The notes under the pieces were generated by a model that was given only the letters and a program-made list of their open reading frames with translations, was not told the origin of the DNA and did not search any database. Made by a program: the position numbers and the translations under genes. From Staphylotrichum longicolle (taxonomy: Eukaryota > Ascomycota > Sordariomycetes > Sordariales > Chaetomiaceae): a stretch of DNA of 64,000 nt. Shown here piece by piece: positions 1 to 12,543 of the stretch. The first letter of the stretch is position 1, and every line of letters starts with the position of its first letter. The stretch spans positions 9,672,001-9,736,000 of the forward strand of contig JAHCVI010000001.1 of assembly GCA_019096155.1 (NCBI GenBank), written 5' to 3'.

Positions 1-1
1 G

Positions 2-1284
2 TCGGGTTCCAACATCTTCCTCGTGTACCAGGATGGCAAGGGCAACGTGACCTTGTCGCCTCGCCAAGCAAGAGGATACAGCATGCCCACGCTCGCCACG
101 GGAAGCAGCGCTGCTCGCTTGACGCTCCTCGCCGGCAGCGGGGTTAGCGCCGATGGCTCGACCATGACAGCCAACGTCGCGTGCGCCAACTGCCAGTCTT
201 GGAACGGGGGCTCCATGTCGCTCAAGAGCACCGGTGCCGGGTGGATTGGCGCCTGGAGAGAGGGTTCCGCACTGGCGACGACGGACCAGGAAGCAAGCAT
301 CGCTCAGCATGACGACCATACCCAATTCCGAGTCGATTTGACCCGGGCGACCATCAACTCTGACAGCAACCCTTTCTTCACGACTAGCGCTGCCGGTGGC
401 GGCACTAACTCGGGCTCCGGCTCCGGCTCGGGCTCCGGCTCCAACACCAACTCTGGGTCTGGGTCGGGCTCCGGCTCCAATACCAACTCTGGTTCCGGCT
501 CGGGCTCTGGTTCTGGCACCAGCTCTGGTTCCGGCTCGGGCTCGGGCTCGGGCTCTGGAAACGGCAACGGCAACGGCAACGGGAGCGGCTCGGATTCAGA
601 CTCCGGGAGAAGCGGTTCCGACACCGGCAACGGCATCACTGTGACGACCGGCAGCAGCAAAAACGCGGTCTTGGTGGCGCACGGGGTCATCATGGCGCTG
701 GTCATGGCTGCCCTTTATCCCCTTGGCTCACTGCTCATGCCGCTCGTGGGAAAATGGTGGGTGCACGCTGCCTGGCAAGCTGTCACCTTCTCCCTCATGT
801 GGGCGGGTTTCGGCTTGGGCGTCGTGGTGGCCCGGGATCGCAGTATGGTGAGTGAACCTAACCTCGAGACCCCTCTTGTTTTCATGCGGCGTGAGTGAGC
901 TGACAAACTGCCCAGCTCTTCAACCAGGCACATTCCATATTCGGCACCGTCGTCGTCGCCCTCTTTGCAATCCAGCCCGCACTCGGCTTCCTGCACCATC
1001 GGCACTTCCTCAAGACGCAGGGCCGCGGCCTGATCAGCTATGCGCACATCTGGTGGGGCCGTATCCTGATGGCGCTGGGCGTGATCAACGGCGGTCTCGG
1101 CCTGCAGTTGGCGAGGGAGAGCGACGGGCCTGTCATCGCGTACAGCGTGGTTGCTGGCGTCGTCTTCTTTTGCTACACCGGCTTCAAAGTCTGCAACTTC
1201 TTCCGCGGCGGCGTGCACACTGCCCCGAGGGCCCCCAAGGAGGAGCCTGCACCGGCGCCCAGGGCGGGAGACCAGTATATCTGA
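2..1284 (+). CDS. DOMON (CDH-type cytochrome) - cytochrome b561 membrane protein, 5' truncated
   Basis: The 5' end lies outside the window. Exons are <2..847 and 916..1284; the intron has a GTGAGT donor and CAG acceptor and joins in phase 0. The N-terminal part seen (about 120 residues) resembles the end of a DOMON / cellobiose-dehydrogenase-type cytochrome domain (NIFLVYQDGKGN, CANCQSW, WIGAWREGS). A long Gly-Ser-Asn linker (about 412-620) follows, then five hydrophobic helices with the His residues expected of cytochrome b561 (AHGVIM, WWVHAAW, QAHSIFG, SYAHIWWG). A short Pro/Ala-rich tail ends in DQYI. Family knowledge: such proteins pass electrons across a membrane, with the haem-binding DOMON domain on the extracellular side. 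The natural electron partner cannot be told from sequence. The true start and signal peptide are not in view. Confidence 0.88.
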
Positions 1285-1949
1285 GTCAAATTCAGGGGTT
1301 TTGCGGCCGTCATGTTATGAAGCTTTTTCTTTTCTTGATATTTTAGGTCGGTAAACATAGGTGTGTTAGGTTGTTACACACGTGGGAAGATGTTTGGGTG
1401 TGTTAAGACTTATGACGAAATACTTTCAATGTTTCAAGTTACGAAATTGAATTGGTGTCTGCCATTGGCAGGGAGCAAAGCTTGGAGAGGAGAGGGAAAG
1501 AACACCTGCCTCGTGCTTGCTGGGAGTGGGGTTATTTCTGGGGAGACTCGGGATGAAGACGGAAGGTGGAGGGAATTGTTATACACCCTGTTTCCGTGTC
1601 CGCTACAGAGCAACTTGTCAAGAAGATTTAGAAAGATACAGCCAGCAACAATACTACTTTAAAATTCATCTCAGGCTTCTGTGTCTTACTGTTTTGAAGG
1701 TCACGCCGAGCTCACCCAGTTCTCCACCACGTGACCGAGCTACCGGTCCCTCCCGAATCCCCAGCTAACGCACGGGCCAGCAGCGCTAACCACCAGCGGG
1801 TGAGGTATGCACGGCACTGTGCCGGGGCATTTTGAAAACCTCTCAGCGACGGACCTCCACCTTGCCCATTCAGCAGCCAGCCCACTGCCACTCGTCTCCC
1901 CCTCCCGACACCAGGCGTGTTTAGTAGCAGCACCGCACCTCAGATCAAG
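1285..1949. other. Intergenic spacer, no gene seen
   Basis: This is the 3' flank of the b561 gene and the promoter/5' leader of ATP14. I see only short unsupported reading frames and no recognisable repeat or RNA. Confidence 0.6.
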
Positions 1950-2826
1950 ATGTTCTCCCGGGCTTCGGTACGTCGCCCTCGCCGTCAATCGGCCGTCGCT
2001 ATTTCCCTCGCACTCGGGCGATTGCATGATTGAAGCCTGCACGGCCGACAGGGACACCGATTGAGGAGAGAGCATGGGTTGCTGACCTGTCGTCACCATC
2101 ACAGAGCGCACGCAAGGCCGTCGCGGCCGTCTCCAGACTCGCCACCCGCAATGCCGTCCCGATGAGAACCTTCATGGCCCCGACCGTCTCGCGGAGAGGT
2201 ACGTGCAAGCATCGGTTGGAGAGGAGGAGAGTTGGCATGGGAATCTCGGTAGCACGGAAGGGCCGGTAGCGGACGCGGAAGTTGGCAGCAGGGCGACATT
2301 GGCTATCGACGACATCAATTGCACGACCGATCACTCCAAAAACATCACCACCGCCGATCCGACACTCACCCACGGCCACTTGTCCCTCGAACACCCGTGT
2401 AAAAGCCAGCCATCCCGCCGCCGCATCCACCTCCGCCAACCCACCGTCCCTTCCACGCGACGCGATTTCACATCTTCCTCACCCCTCCCTTCCCCCATCT
2501 TCGGCCCTCATCCCCTTCCCGTTCCTTGCTCTAACCCCCTCTTTCTGTGTACAGCCGACTTCGTCCAGGAGCTCTACCTCAAGGAGCTCAAGGCGTACAA
2601 GCCGACCCCGATCAAGGAGTCCGACTCGGTCGGCCAGGTTGCCACCTTCAGCCTGCCCAAGACGCCCAAGTCGCCCGAGGAAGCCGACCTGGCCTCGAGC
2701 CTAAAGGAGTACGAGACCATGGCCGTCGAGGTCGAGGGCCAGGAGGGCGCCGCCGCCGCCACCGGTGCCCCCGCCGTCATCGAGGACTGGCTCGTTGAGG
2801 AGGAGGAGGAGGAGGCGCATCACTAA
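1950..2826 (+). CDS. ATP14: ATP synthase subunit h, mitochondrial
   Basis: Three exons: 1950..1967, 2105..2198 and 2555..2826, giving about 127 residues. The first exon is only 18 nt (MFSRAS). The second carries the rest of a basic, Ser/Arg/Ala-rich mitochondrial presequence. The third starts the conserved core (ADFVQELYLKELKAYKP) and ends in an acidic tail (VEEEEEEAHH). Subunit h is part of the peripheral stalk/Fo region of the F1Fo ATP synthase in the inner mitochondrial membrane, and the acidic C-terminus is typical. Donors are GTACGT at both introns, and the phases (0 and 1) restore one continuous frame. The second intron, about 356 nt, is unusually long for this window. The start was chosen because it alone yields a presequence joined in frame to the core. 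Confidence 0.9.
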
Positions 2827-5196
2827 GATGCTTTCTCCCTACCTTCCTTGCTCCCCTGCCTGTCTTACCGAGGATGGTTCGATCTGATGCCGATACACCA
2901 AGACGGGAACGTTGTGGTGATTTGGATGAGAAGTAGATGAAGGGGATGCTGGAAGCCGAAGGAACCCCTTGCCTGAATTGACAGGGGATCACAGAGGCTG
3001 GCCAGAAGGGGAATCCAAAACAAAAACGGGGAATCTTTACTTTTCCTTTTGTTGTTGAGTGAGTGGATGAGGGGGTGAGAGAGAGAGCTGAGGAGGAGGG
3101 CCTCGTTAGGGAGGTGAGGTGAGGAGATTTGTTCCGGGGCGAGGGAATAATCCGTGTACATTGTTCTTTTCCAAAGCCTTGTTACAATATCACGCCTGTC
3201 ACACATTTGGTGTTGGGTGTGCGTGTTGCCGTCCGTGTTTTGTGAGAGTGATGGTAGTGTGGCGATCCGTTGGCTCAACAAGATGCCCCTTTCCGCACCT
3301 GTTCCTTGTCCTGTGGGCATTCATTGTTGGATATGGAATTGAAGAGATGAAACCTCGAGTGGGAGATTTGGGGCAGGCCAGCAAACGCAGCTCCCTCATC
3401 GGCCGCCCACACTCACCACCCCTTCCATCGTTTAAGGTGATGATGGCCTTTGTTTTGGTGGTGGGATGAAGCGGGGACCAGCCTCTGCGCGGCGGAACTG
3501 CCGCATTCACCACTCTGCTAAGCCGAGTCATTGGGGAAGAGTACAGTAGGAGCGAAGCCACCTGATATATCATGGGTCAGTCGGGTCGTGAAGCGAGCGA
3601 CGTCGTCTGACGGGGTTGTTGGCCCGGATCAAATGTGTAGTTGATCGCGGTGCTCGCTCCAGTCACGTTTGGAGGCCCTAACCAGTTACGTGTCCCCCGT
3701 GTGTTCCCGTCTCACTATGCAAGCTTCGTTCTCCATCAGAACGGAGACCCCTTTCCCGAGGTGCGGGATGGCTTCGAAGACCAAATTTGGGGATATTGGT
3801 TTTGTAGAGTTCTCACGGCCTCCCAGGGGAGATTTGAACTTGGCTGGGGATCAAGGTTAGCATGGCCGAGCTCAAGCAAGGGGTATTTCATCAGTTCCAG
3901 CACGGTGATTATCCTGACCTGCATGAGAACGAGGTTATCCAATGCGAGAAGTGTGAGACATACCGACTCGAGTCTCACAACTCTCTCAAGCTCACTTTCT
4001 CCCAAAACACCATGCCATCACATGGCTCCGAGACCACTTCAGCCCAGTCAATTACTAGTTCGGTTGATACAGCAGCAACACGACCCTCAAACAGTGTCTT
4101 CGTCATTGAGGCACACAGCCAACTTGGTGCTGAACCAGATTAACCCCCCACAAGAACCCATCATCCAGAGAAAGCACGACGCAAACAAGCAAAAACAATC
4201 GCCATTGTTCTCCGTTGTTCTCCCCATCGAATTAGGCATTATAACTTTCCGTTTCCCCTTAGCATGCATGCTTTCCCACTCTTGACTGGCTAACCTAGCT
4301 AAGAGAACTACATGTAGAGTGCCAAGCATCGCAAAACGAGACTCTTGCTTGCACCAACAGTCTCCAACCCAAACCCAATCCCCCATCATCCATCCACCAC
4401 TGCCGCCTTGCCTTCAACCAGCCCCATCCCAGCCAGAAACACGACCTGCCACCAAAGAGTTTCAACACTTGACAACGAGCGTGATTGCTTCAATACGTTT
4501 TCAACAACGCAGACCATCGAGAGCAGCAGCAGCGGCGACCAGCAGAAGCAGCGCCAGCACCCAGCCCAGACGTTTCCACAAAAGAACGCCCGACCAACCA
4601 TCCCCAAGCGGTTCATTTCTTATCCATCATCATCAGGCAGACCAAGACAGACGCTGTCAAGAGAAAGCCCGTGACAACAAACGAAGCCCCCTTACGCCCA
4701 TGATAGGTAGGTAGTAACACGCCCGCCAACGTCAGCCCCTTCGCCCATCATTCCATACAGAAAATGATGTCAAAAATTCATAAGAAACCCTGGTGTCGCC
4801 AAAACGCCCTGCCGAGTGTTGTGTGTTGCGTGTTGTAGTATTGTGTGTAATGCGTGCGTCCAGCCAGCCAAAAAAAAAAAAAAACACCCCGATGCCAATG
4901 AAGCCCCCGCCTTGAAATGCAACATGCTATGATGGTTGTTCATTCGTTGAAGTCATCAACAGTGAGTTGTCTTTTCTTGTTGTTGTTGCTGTTTTGTTTT
5001 CTGTACCACCCCGTGCCGAGACAGACAAGACGAGATAAAGGGGAAGAGGGACAAAGACAAACAGGAAGAAAAAGGGAATAGGAAAACTGCGATACTGCAG
5101 GCCAAGCGGGCAAGTGCGATCGCCGCGAGACAGAGTGGCAAGACACATGGACAGACAGATGCAAGAGACAGACAACGGTGGCAGACGACGGCTGGG
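2827..5196. other. Convergent intergenic region, no gene supported
   Basis: This 2.4 kb lies between the 3' ends of ATP14 and the SCH9-like kinase. It holds scattered short frames, none with recognisable domains or good splice structure, plus A-runs near 4869-4883. It probably contains both 3' UTRs. A 93-residue frame at 3862-4143 (+) is too weak to call. Confidence 0.5.
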
Positions 5197-7938
5197 TTAC
5201 ATGTCAAAGTTTGACGCGCCGAACATCTGCTCGTCGTTATTGCCCCGGAGGATGCCGCTCATGCGGTTGGCGCTGCGGGAATCCATGTCGTGGAGGTCGT
5301 CCCAGTCGTCGTCCTTCTTGCGGTCGACGTCGTCCATTTCTTCGTCTTCGTACTTGCCGTACCGGTCCTTCATGTGGTCGTCGAGAGCGCTCTCGTCCAC
5401 AAAGGTGAAGCCCTGGAAGTTGGCCTGCACCGACGGCGAGAGCGGGGTTGATGTCGCGTACCCCTTGGCGAGGGCCGCTGCGCGCTCATTAAGCGACCCG
5501 TTGGTGTTGAGCGCATTGGTAAACTCGGGGTCGAAGTACGAGACGTCGGTATCGCTCTTTAGCTGCGGCTTGAAGGGCGGCGTGATGAGCTTCTTGCCCA
5601 GAGCGTCCCAGTCGACATCCGCAAAGAAGGCGTGCCTCTTCAGCTCCTCAGCATCGCCCGTCGCTCCGAGCCGATGCTTCGGGTTCCTATTAAGTAACCC
5701 CTTGACAAAATTCCTCCCCTCCAACGACAACGTGTCGCGGGGGAACCGGACCTTGCCGAACGCAATATTCTTGTACATTTGCTGCGTGTCCTCGGCATAG
5801 AATGGGCTCCAACCGCAGCACATCTCAAACACGAGAACGCCCAAAGACCAAAAGTCCACCATCTTGGTGTAACCTGTCTCGTCGAGGAGCACCTCGGGGG
5901 CCAGGTATTCGGTCGTGCCGCAGAAGGTGTTGGTGGTATCGTTCTTGGTCAGGTTGGCCTTCGAGAGGCCAAAGTCACAGAGCGCAATGTGGCCGTTGGC
6001 ATCCAGCAGGATATTCTCGGGTTTGAGATCGCGATAGACAATGTCGTTCTCGTGCAAATGTTGGATGGCGAGAATGAGCTCGGCGATGTAAAACTTGGCC
6101 CGCTTCTCCTCGAATTTGCCGTCCTTCTGCAAATGCCAAAAGAGCTCACCGCCCGACATGTAGTCTGTCACGAGGTAAAGATCCGACGGTGTCTGAAATG
6201 AGAACTTCAGACCGACGATGAATGGCGAATCCGAAGTGGCGGTCCGCACCAAGATGTTGCGCTCGCCGACGGTGTGCGCCACCTCCTTTTTCTGCACAAT
6301 AACCTTCTTCGACAGCACCTTCATGGCATAGATGCGCTTGGTGTCCTTTTTCCGCACCTGGTACACTTGGCCGAAGGTGCCCTTCCCGATGAGCCTCAGG
6401 ATTTGGAAGTCCTCGGGTCCGAAGTGCTTCTGCTCGGCTCGCTGGAAGAACGACTCGACGTAGATCTCGCCAGTGGGCGCATTCTCGGCCATGGTGTCGG
6501 CGTGGCCCTTCAAAGGGAACCATCCTCGCACAGGCGCCTCCCTCTCCGAGGTCACGGCCTGGAAGTCAACATGGCCAAGGAACTCCTCTCCCGATTGGCC
6601 GATGCCGTACACTGAAATGTCCACGAGCTTGTCCGAGTCAACAACATCACTGCAAAAACACATTAGTGTTGGCCCGGCGTTACCCATTGAAGGCGACGCT
6701 TACAAAATGGCTTCGGCATCCCATTTTGGACTGGTGAATGAACGACGCGAGTTGCGGTTGCGGAAAGTGTTGAAATCGCTAATGCTCGAGTTGCTGCTCT
6801 GTCTGCTTCTCATCGGTATCGCCATGGGTCTACCGGAGTCGCTCCCCTGCCGCTTCATCGGAATTGCACCCATCGTGACGGCAGAAATGGCGGCTTCGTC
6901 CTTGTCTTCGGCGGGGCGAGGACCAGACGATATGAGCTCACTGCGCTGGAAAACGACAACCACATACGGGTCTTGGCATTTCCTTAGACCCCTGGCCTCG
7001 GTGATCTTGATGGTCAGCTTTCCTTTCGCCGCCGGCGCTCGTGCCCCCGACGGTGTCGGCGTGCTTGTCGCTGTTCGGTCCAGTCTGTCGCCATTCCTTT
7101 GCCTCGCGTCCTCGTGTCCTTCGCTGTGGGAAGGGTGAGCGGAAGAGAGAGCGCGGGTTGGGGTTGAGGCACCGCTCTTTGTCCTTGTCAGCTTCTGCTT
7201 GAGGTTTACCATGGAGGCTGACTTGAGGGAAAGAGTTCCATCGCTGGCAGCAGGGTGTGCACCGCTTGGCGAGCTCGGCACGGTTGAGGCATCTCCCGCC
7301 GGGTTCGACATGTGAGGGGCAGACACGCTTGATTCATGGACCATGGTAGTCAGAGGTGCCAGCAGAGACGATCTCCTTGCCTTGCCTCTTCCATAGTCCG
7401 AGATGCTCAGATGTCGCAGGCTGGCCGGTCGGGAGACTGGAGGAGTTTCTCCTGCCGGCTTCTGGCTGCACGAGTCCTCGGGGAAGTTGCGCAGCGAAGA
7501 GGGCTGTGATGTTGGAGGGGTGGGGTAAGAGAGCTGCTGGCCATCCTCCCGAAGTCCTGCCACTGCAGCAGGTCCCAGCATCTCATGTGTCAGGAGAGGG
7601 GGCCCTTCGTCGGACGGACCCGTCGACGGGCCCGGCTCGACAGGAGTGGACGGCAGCTCAACCAGAGTTGCAGCTTGCAACTGGGCCTCGAGACTCGGTG
7701 TATCGGGCTTCAAGTTGGCTGCGGGCTGTCCGCTGGACCTAAAAGGACCGGACCACAACCGCTGAAGAGAGCTTGCACGAACCTGGTTGAAGTAGCTCAT
7801 GATTCCCGGCAGCCGCTTGTCATGGAGGTCCGGCTGTGGAGTTGCAATGCCGGACCGCGGCGAGTCGACCCCGATCTGATCCAGTCCGCCGTCATCTTCT
7901 GCCGCGGCAGACCTGCTGCGTTGGTTAACACGGTCCAT
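5197..7938 (-). CDS. SCH9: AGC protein kinase with C2 domain, SCH9 type
   Basis: Two exons on the minus strand, 7938..6704 and 6649..5197, separated by a 54-nt intron; 895 residues. The N-terminal 300 residues are Ser/Pro-rich and probably disordered. A C2 domain follows (from about 305, KGKLTIKITEARGLRKCQDPY, continuing past a Ser-rich insert to VESFF). The kinase domain starts near 493: Gly loop GKGTFGQVY, Lys in YAMKVL, YRDLKPEN, DFGLSK, activation loop TFCGTTEYLAPE. The AGC tail has a Ser/Thr-Pro turn region (STPLSP) and hydrophobic motif FQGFTFV, the site TOR phosphorylates in yeast Sch9. C2 plus AGC kinase is the Sch9/Sck signature, so the expected role is nutrient and TORC1 signalling controlling growth, stress and ribosome production. 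The ATG at 7938 is the first clear start; a further non-coding 5' exon upstream cannot be excluded. Confidence 0.92.
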
Positions 7939-10900
7939 GGCGACGACGGTGAGCTATTTTCGTGGCGACTTCGGGAGAAGCAGGGATGCGGCAAGGCAGA
8001 TGCGGGAATGGGCGGGAAGACGAAAAAAAGGAGACAAGAAGACGGTTGCAGCCGCGGAGAGAGACAACTAGCTCATGACGGGTGGTTCGAACGGGCGCAG
8101 GGGTGAGCTGGGTTCTCTCGGGGAGAGAGGGGCAGATAATACGTCGATGACGAGGAAAGGAACAGGGGGGACAAGTGGAAATCTCTGCCCAGGACACGAT
8201 CGGCCCCAGGGAAAAGGGTCTCACTCGGCAGAGAGGAAAAGATGGGGCAGGAGGGGCACTCGGGCGCAGCAAAACTTGTAAAAGTCGTCTGCAGGCCGAG
8301 AGGCCGCGAAAAACCCTTCTGGCCGAGAGCGGTTTTCTTGGGGTCCCAATGCATGCATCGCACCCTTGATGCTTGCCATGTGGTTTTTGAGGGTCCGCGG
8401 GGTGGGGGATGATGAGATGACACCGCCGTTCTCCAACTCCCAAAAGACTACTGCGTAAGGTGGGACGAGGTCGGAGGGGAGGGGGTGGGTCAAGAAACCG
8501 ACAAGGCCGGACAGCCGCTCGCTCGCTCACTCAGCGAGTCAGAACTGGACCCTGGGCATGTTCACCAAGGACGTTGATAAGCCTGCATCCCTGGTGTTGC
8601 ACTTGCAAGTTCATGCCGCGACTAAATGGCTGGGTGCAACGACGGGGTTTGCATGTGCCAGCCAGACAAGGTCCAAGGTAGCAGGTACCTGTCTTGTCTG
8701 CGGCATATTCGCATGTCGACGCACACATGGTGTGCTCGAACCATCTCAGCCATGATGGGCCATGCAGGAAGCGGATGGCGGGACCGCTTACCCTATTCCC
8801 AGCGCCCAGCTGGAGCGCCCAAGAGGGGTAACATCGGCGCACTGTCCTGGTAGACACCGGCCCAGCAGCTACTTTAGTAGGTCCAGTAAGGTCCAGTACA
8901 CGCAGCAGCCCCTAGGACCTATATGTGTGCACGTACTCGGCGGTTTCCAGACCGAATTTGTGTACTCGTGTCTCGTCTCATTCTTGGGGAAATCCCCTTG
9001 ATGGACAGATGGGGGAGTGTGGCCTGCTTAGACCAGACGCAACGGAGACAGGACCACTCCTGGTTCCCCATCTCTATTTGCCACTTGGGTTGTTTCGGGG
9101 GAAAGAGGCCCCTCGCTGTGCCCAAAGTCGATTCGCAGGCCAACTTTGGCCTGCGACAGCGGAGGTGGGTTTGCCGGTTCCCAAACTGCCCACCTGAGTT
9201 CCACACTGTGATTAGGGTTGGGCGAGTTGGTGTCCGGGCGAGAGAAGTTAGAGGGAATGATAGTGAGGTCGAGTTGGAAATGTGGCTAAAAACGACGCCG
9301 GACTTCTGGAAGGCCGTGAAGAAGCGCCCTAGCACCGCGAGCAATTTCGGGGTAAAGTGGTGGAAGCAGTGTAGAAGCATCGGCGCCGGTGGCAGAGCCA
9401 GAGGTTGCATGCCGATGATGAGGAAGAGTGGGTAAAAACGGGGACGCCGACCAGCAAAACAAAAACCCGGCCATGGTTGGCCAACATAACAGACGGTAAC
9501 ATACCTTGACATCATGGCCTGTGTCGCCCTACGCAACAAGTCGTGCGGTCCTCCTGAGCCGCCGGTCGAGGGAGCGTCTCCTGCGGGGCCTGACATTTTG
9601 CCTCTTGGTCGCTCAGTCGCAGCAAATGCCAGGCGAGGGGTTTGGTGTGGTTGAGAGTCGGTCCGCCTCGGACCGGTTGATCGGTTTGGCTTGCGCAGGG
9701 AGGGTGGTGGGTAGGTGGGTTGGGATGCTCGACTCGTCGCCCTTGGCCGATAACGTTAAGTAAAGCGGTGGGTGATGCAGTAATCAAGGATACTCGATTG
9801 TTGGCGCAGTGGCTGACGGGTTATGTCGTTGTCCGCCGCGCGTCTCGCAAGGGCCTGGTTACGGGTTTTCGCGGTTGTGTTGGAGTTTGCATTGATCGGG
9901 GATCGGTTGCGAAATGGGCGGCGCCTTGGTGTGAGGAGAGTGGAGGGGCCGCGCCCGAGATGATGCGTGAGGCTTCCAGCTTGTGCCCAAACTGCCCCGC
10001 GCTGGCGATGAGCCTACCACGGCGCGCGTGGTGGGGCTCGCTGAGGTGATGCCTTGGCGGCCGACCGAGACCTCCCAGAACCTTGCGTCAGGAAACGAGG
10101 TGGAATAAACGAGGAGGAAATTGCACGACACGGGTGAGCTCAGTCGGTTGGATGTCGCGGGCGACTGGAGGTTGGGTTTGTGGATAAAGGACGTGCCTCT
10201 GCTGGAATCGACGGCTGGAGCTGGTCTGCCGAGATACGAAAAGGGAGGAAGAGCGGCTTTGGTCGGTCAAATTCGAAGACTCATGTCGCCTTCTGGAACG
10301 AAGCCCCAGTCGCTCGCCGTATTACAGGAGCCAATTTTGCATGAGCCAGCGGGAACCTTGTCATCCGCTTCTTGGAGCAAATTAGGGGACCGAAAACACA
10401 TGCAAAACATGTGTTGACTTTCCAGTCATTGGTCGGGAATTCTGGATCAAACCGTCCGAGGTGGTTTTTAGTTATCGAAGAAGACAGATCAACAACGACG
10501 TTGAAGTTCCTGGCCTGACCAACCATCCACTGTTGCCGGCACCTGCTATTTTTATTCGTGGCGGCTGCGACCACCCAGAACGCCGGGTCGGCGGTGGCCC
10601 AGCCCAAGCCCAGCTCGAGCCCAGCTCTTCTCAGGCCAAATTCACGTTGGCCATGGTCTTGATACAGTACATGGACCAGACTGACAAGGTTACCACTTGG
10701 TGTTTGCCATTCCGGATGTTGCCTGCCCCCATGCCATCCATCCACATGTAGCCCCGTCCGATGCCATGCAACGGTTCAAAGCGTCCAAAAATGGTCAGCA
10801 AGTCTGCAAGCGCACGGCAACCAGCCGGATGCAAGATGATTGTACTGCTTTGAATGTTGGAGACGGAACTTACCTTACCTTGGCAGTTTACTCCAAATGC

Positions 10901-11602
10901 AGGATCTGGGCCTGCACCTGCACCTGCACCTGCAATGGCTGCCTCTTGCTTCGATATTCCAGTTTGTGGTGGCTGGGCTCGAGTGACAGATAACTCTGAG
11001 GTTTTATCTTCCAGAACACTCCGTCGCCAGTGAAACTCGCCGGCTGCGCCGATGACTTGCGGATATGGGCTGACGCCCTTGCTTGCATGCATCAGATATG
11101 GCCGCGTTCTGGTTGGCACGGATTTTACCGTGTTCGCTTACCACACTGGCCCTAAGAAGGATGTCGATATTGTCATCTCGAGCACAGTGCTTTCAGCTCG
11201 CCCGCCACAGCACCAAGCTGGAGCTCGGCACCTGAACGGGAGGGGCGCTTTGCATTGGATCTTGCCGCAGTGATCGGCGTAAGCTCAGCTGTCTGGGAAC
11301 AGCTCTCCAATCTGACTGGCACGGCTACGATCCATGCAGACCACGGACGAGTCACGACTGTCGCCAGATCCGTACTCAGACCGAACCTGGAGCAGCCCTA
11401 AACTTTGACACATTGTTGGAAGGGCACTTTAAGTGTTACACGTAGCGTACAGTGAACAGCCTCCAATGGGAAACTGGAGACGATTCTGTGTCCTGAACGG
11501 CAAAAAGCAGAAACCAAAAGGGACGAGAAGCTCAACCCCAATCCAAAACTCCAGGCCCAGAGTCACCCATACTCCAAGCATCCAAACCCAACCCGCAACC
11601 CC
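7939..11602. other. Long gene-free region upstream of the SCH9-like gene
   Basis: About 3.7 kb with no supported gene on either strand. Part is presumably the promoter and leader of the SCH9-like kinase. A 225-residue minus-strand frame (8919-9596) has no domain, biased composition and no conservation that I recognise. A short tandem CCTGCA run sits near 10908-10932. Confidence 0.5.
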
Positions 11603-12023
11603 TCACGCACCACGCCGGTTGCCCTCAGCAGCAAGGGAAGCCTTGACATCAGCAATCAACGCATGCAGCCGCCTTTCAAGCTCCGGGTCCGTCCCCTTGG
11701 GGTACTGCTTCGGATGAGGCGGCCGCGGGGCCAGCGGGTCGGGGTAGTCGGCTATTAATCGCCGTGTTACTAGAACTCAACTCCCATTTCCACATATGGC
11801 GATCCTTGCATGTCTCTTATAACATGCCGATGATGCAGGTACATCGGATCCCACACTTACCGACGCTGAACTTCTGGTCCTGGAGGCGTCTTTTGTACAG
11901 GTCGTATTCCTCACGGAACTTCTTGGAGTTCCATGCCGGGGTGACGGCGCCTTTGGTTGAGTCGGAGGGTGTTGGGACGGCGGGGTCGGACATGAAATCG
12001 GACATGAGGTCGTCGGAGTTCAT
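11603..12023 (-). CDS. Small conserved fungal protein of unknown function
   Basis: Two exons on the minus strand, 12023..11861 and 11751..11603, with a 109-nt intron (GTAAGT donor, TAG acceptor) and a phase-1 join; 103 residues. The acidic N-terminus (MNSDDLMSDFMSDPAVPTP) leads to a charged segment (WNSKKFREEYDLYKRRLQDQ), a Pro-rich stretch (DYPDPLAPRPPHPKQYP) and a C-terminal amphipathic helix (ELERRLHALIADVKASL). There is no signal peptide or membrane segment. I do not recognise a named family. Clean splice signals and a codon-like composition make it a real gene. It starts 521 bp from the SUZ-domain gene, divergently, so the two may share a promoter region. Confidence 0.75.
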
Positions 12024-12543
12024 TCTGGTGTCTTGTCGTTTGTCTGCTTGATATTTGGTAAGGGCTCGATTGGTGAGTTGGTATTAGTCTCCTGTCAGTA
12101 AAGGATGGTGGTTGACAGTCGGGAGCGTAATTCGCGACGAAGGGTGTTTGCCAGTTTTCCAAGTGATTGCGGTATTTCTTGATTTGGGAAACAAGAAGAG
12201 GATCATTTAAAGATAAATATCCGAAACTGTCTGAAGTTGTTCTCACCTCGTGAAGCGGCTTCCGTCAGTCTTCGACAAGTTGAACAGTGTGAGTTGCTCT
12301 CGAGTTTCGATGCAAGTCATTGGCCGCCCTGCAGATCCCACCCCGCTTTACCCGCAAAAGGTGGGTCCAGTCTTTCAGCCCTCCGGAGTCTTCCAATGGC
12401 CGACGCAGAGATCAGTTTCGCATCCATTGAATTGAATCGGGACCAGAATTGCTTCACTACCAGCTTTCTCAGGAGCACACTCTGCCGACTGCAGGAACCT
12501 GCGAATAAACCCAAAACAGTCACGGTTTTGATTAACATCCGCA
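12024..12543. promoter_or_regulatory. Shared divergent upstream region
   Basis: 520 bp between the divergent starts of the small protein (12023, -) and the SUZ-domain gene (12544, +). No specific site was identified. Confidence 0.4.

Noticed and set aside
412..600. CRISPR-like tandem repeats
   Set aside because: They are in-frame Gly-Ser coding repeats in a fungal gene with no spacers.
304..705. Minus-strand Pro/Glu-rich frame
   Set aside because: It is the antisense of the Gly-Ser linker; its low complexity follows from the repeat.
3641..4285. 214-codon plus-strand frame between ATP14 and the SCH9-like gene
   Set aside because: No domain, no matching splice structure and biased composition.
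8919..9596. 225-codon minus-strand frame upstream of SCH9
   Set aside because: No recognisable family, no coding-like pattern and no splice partners.
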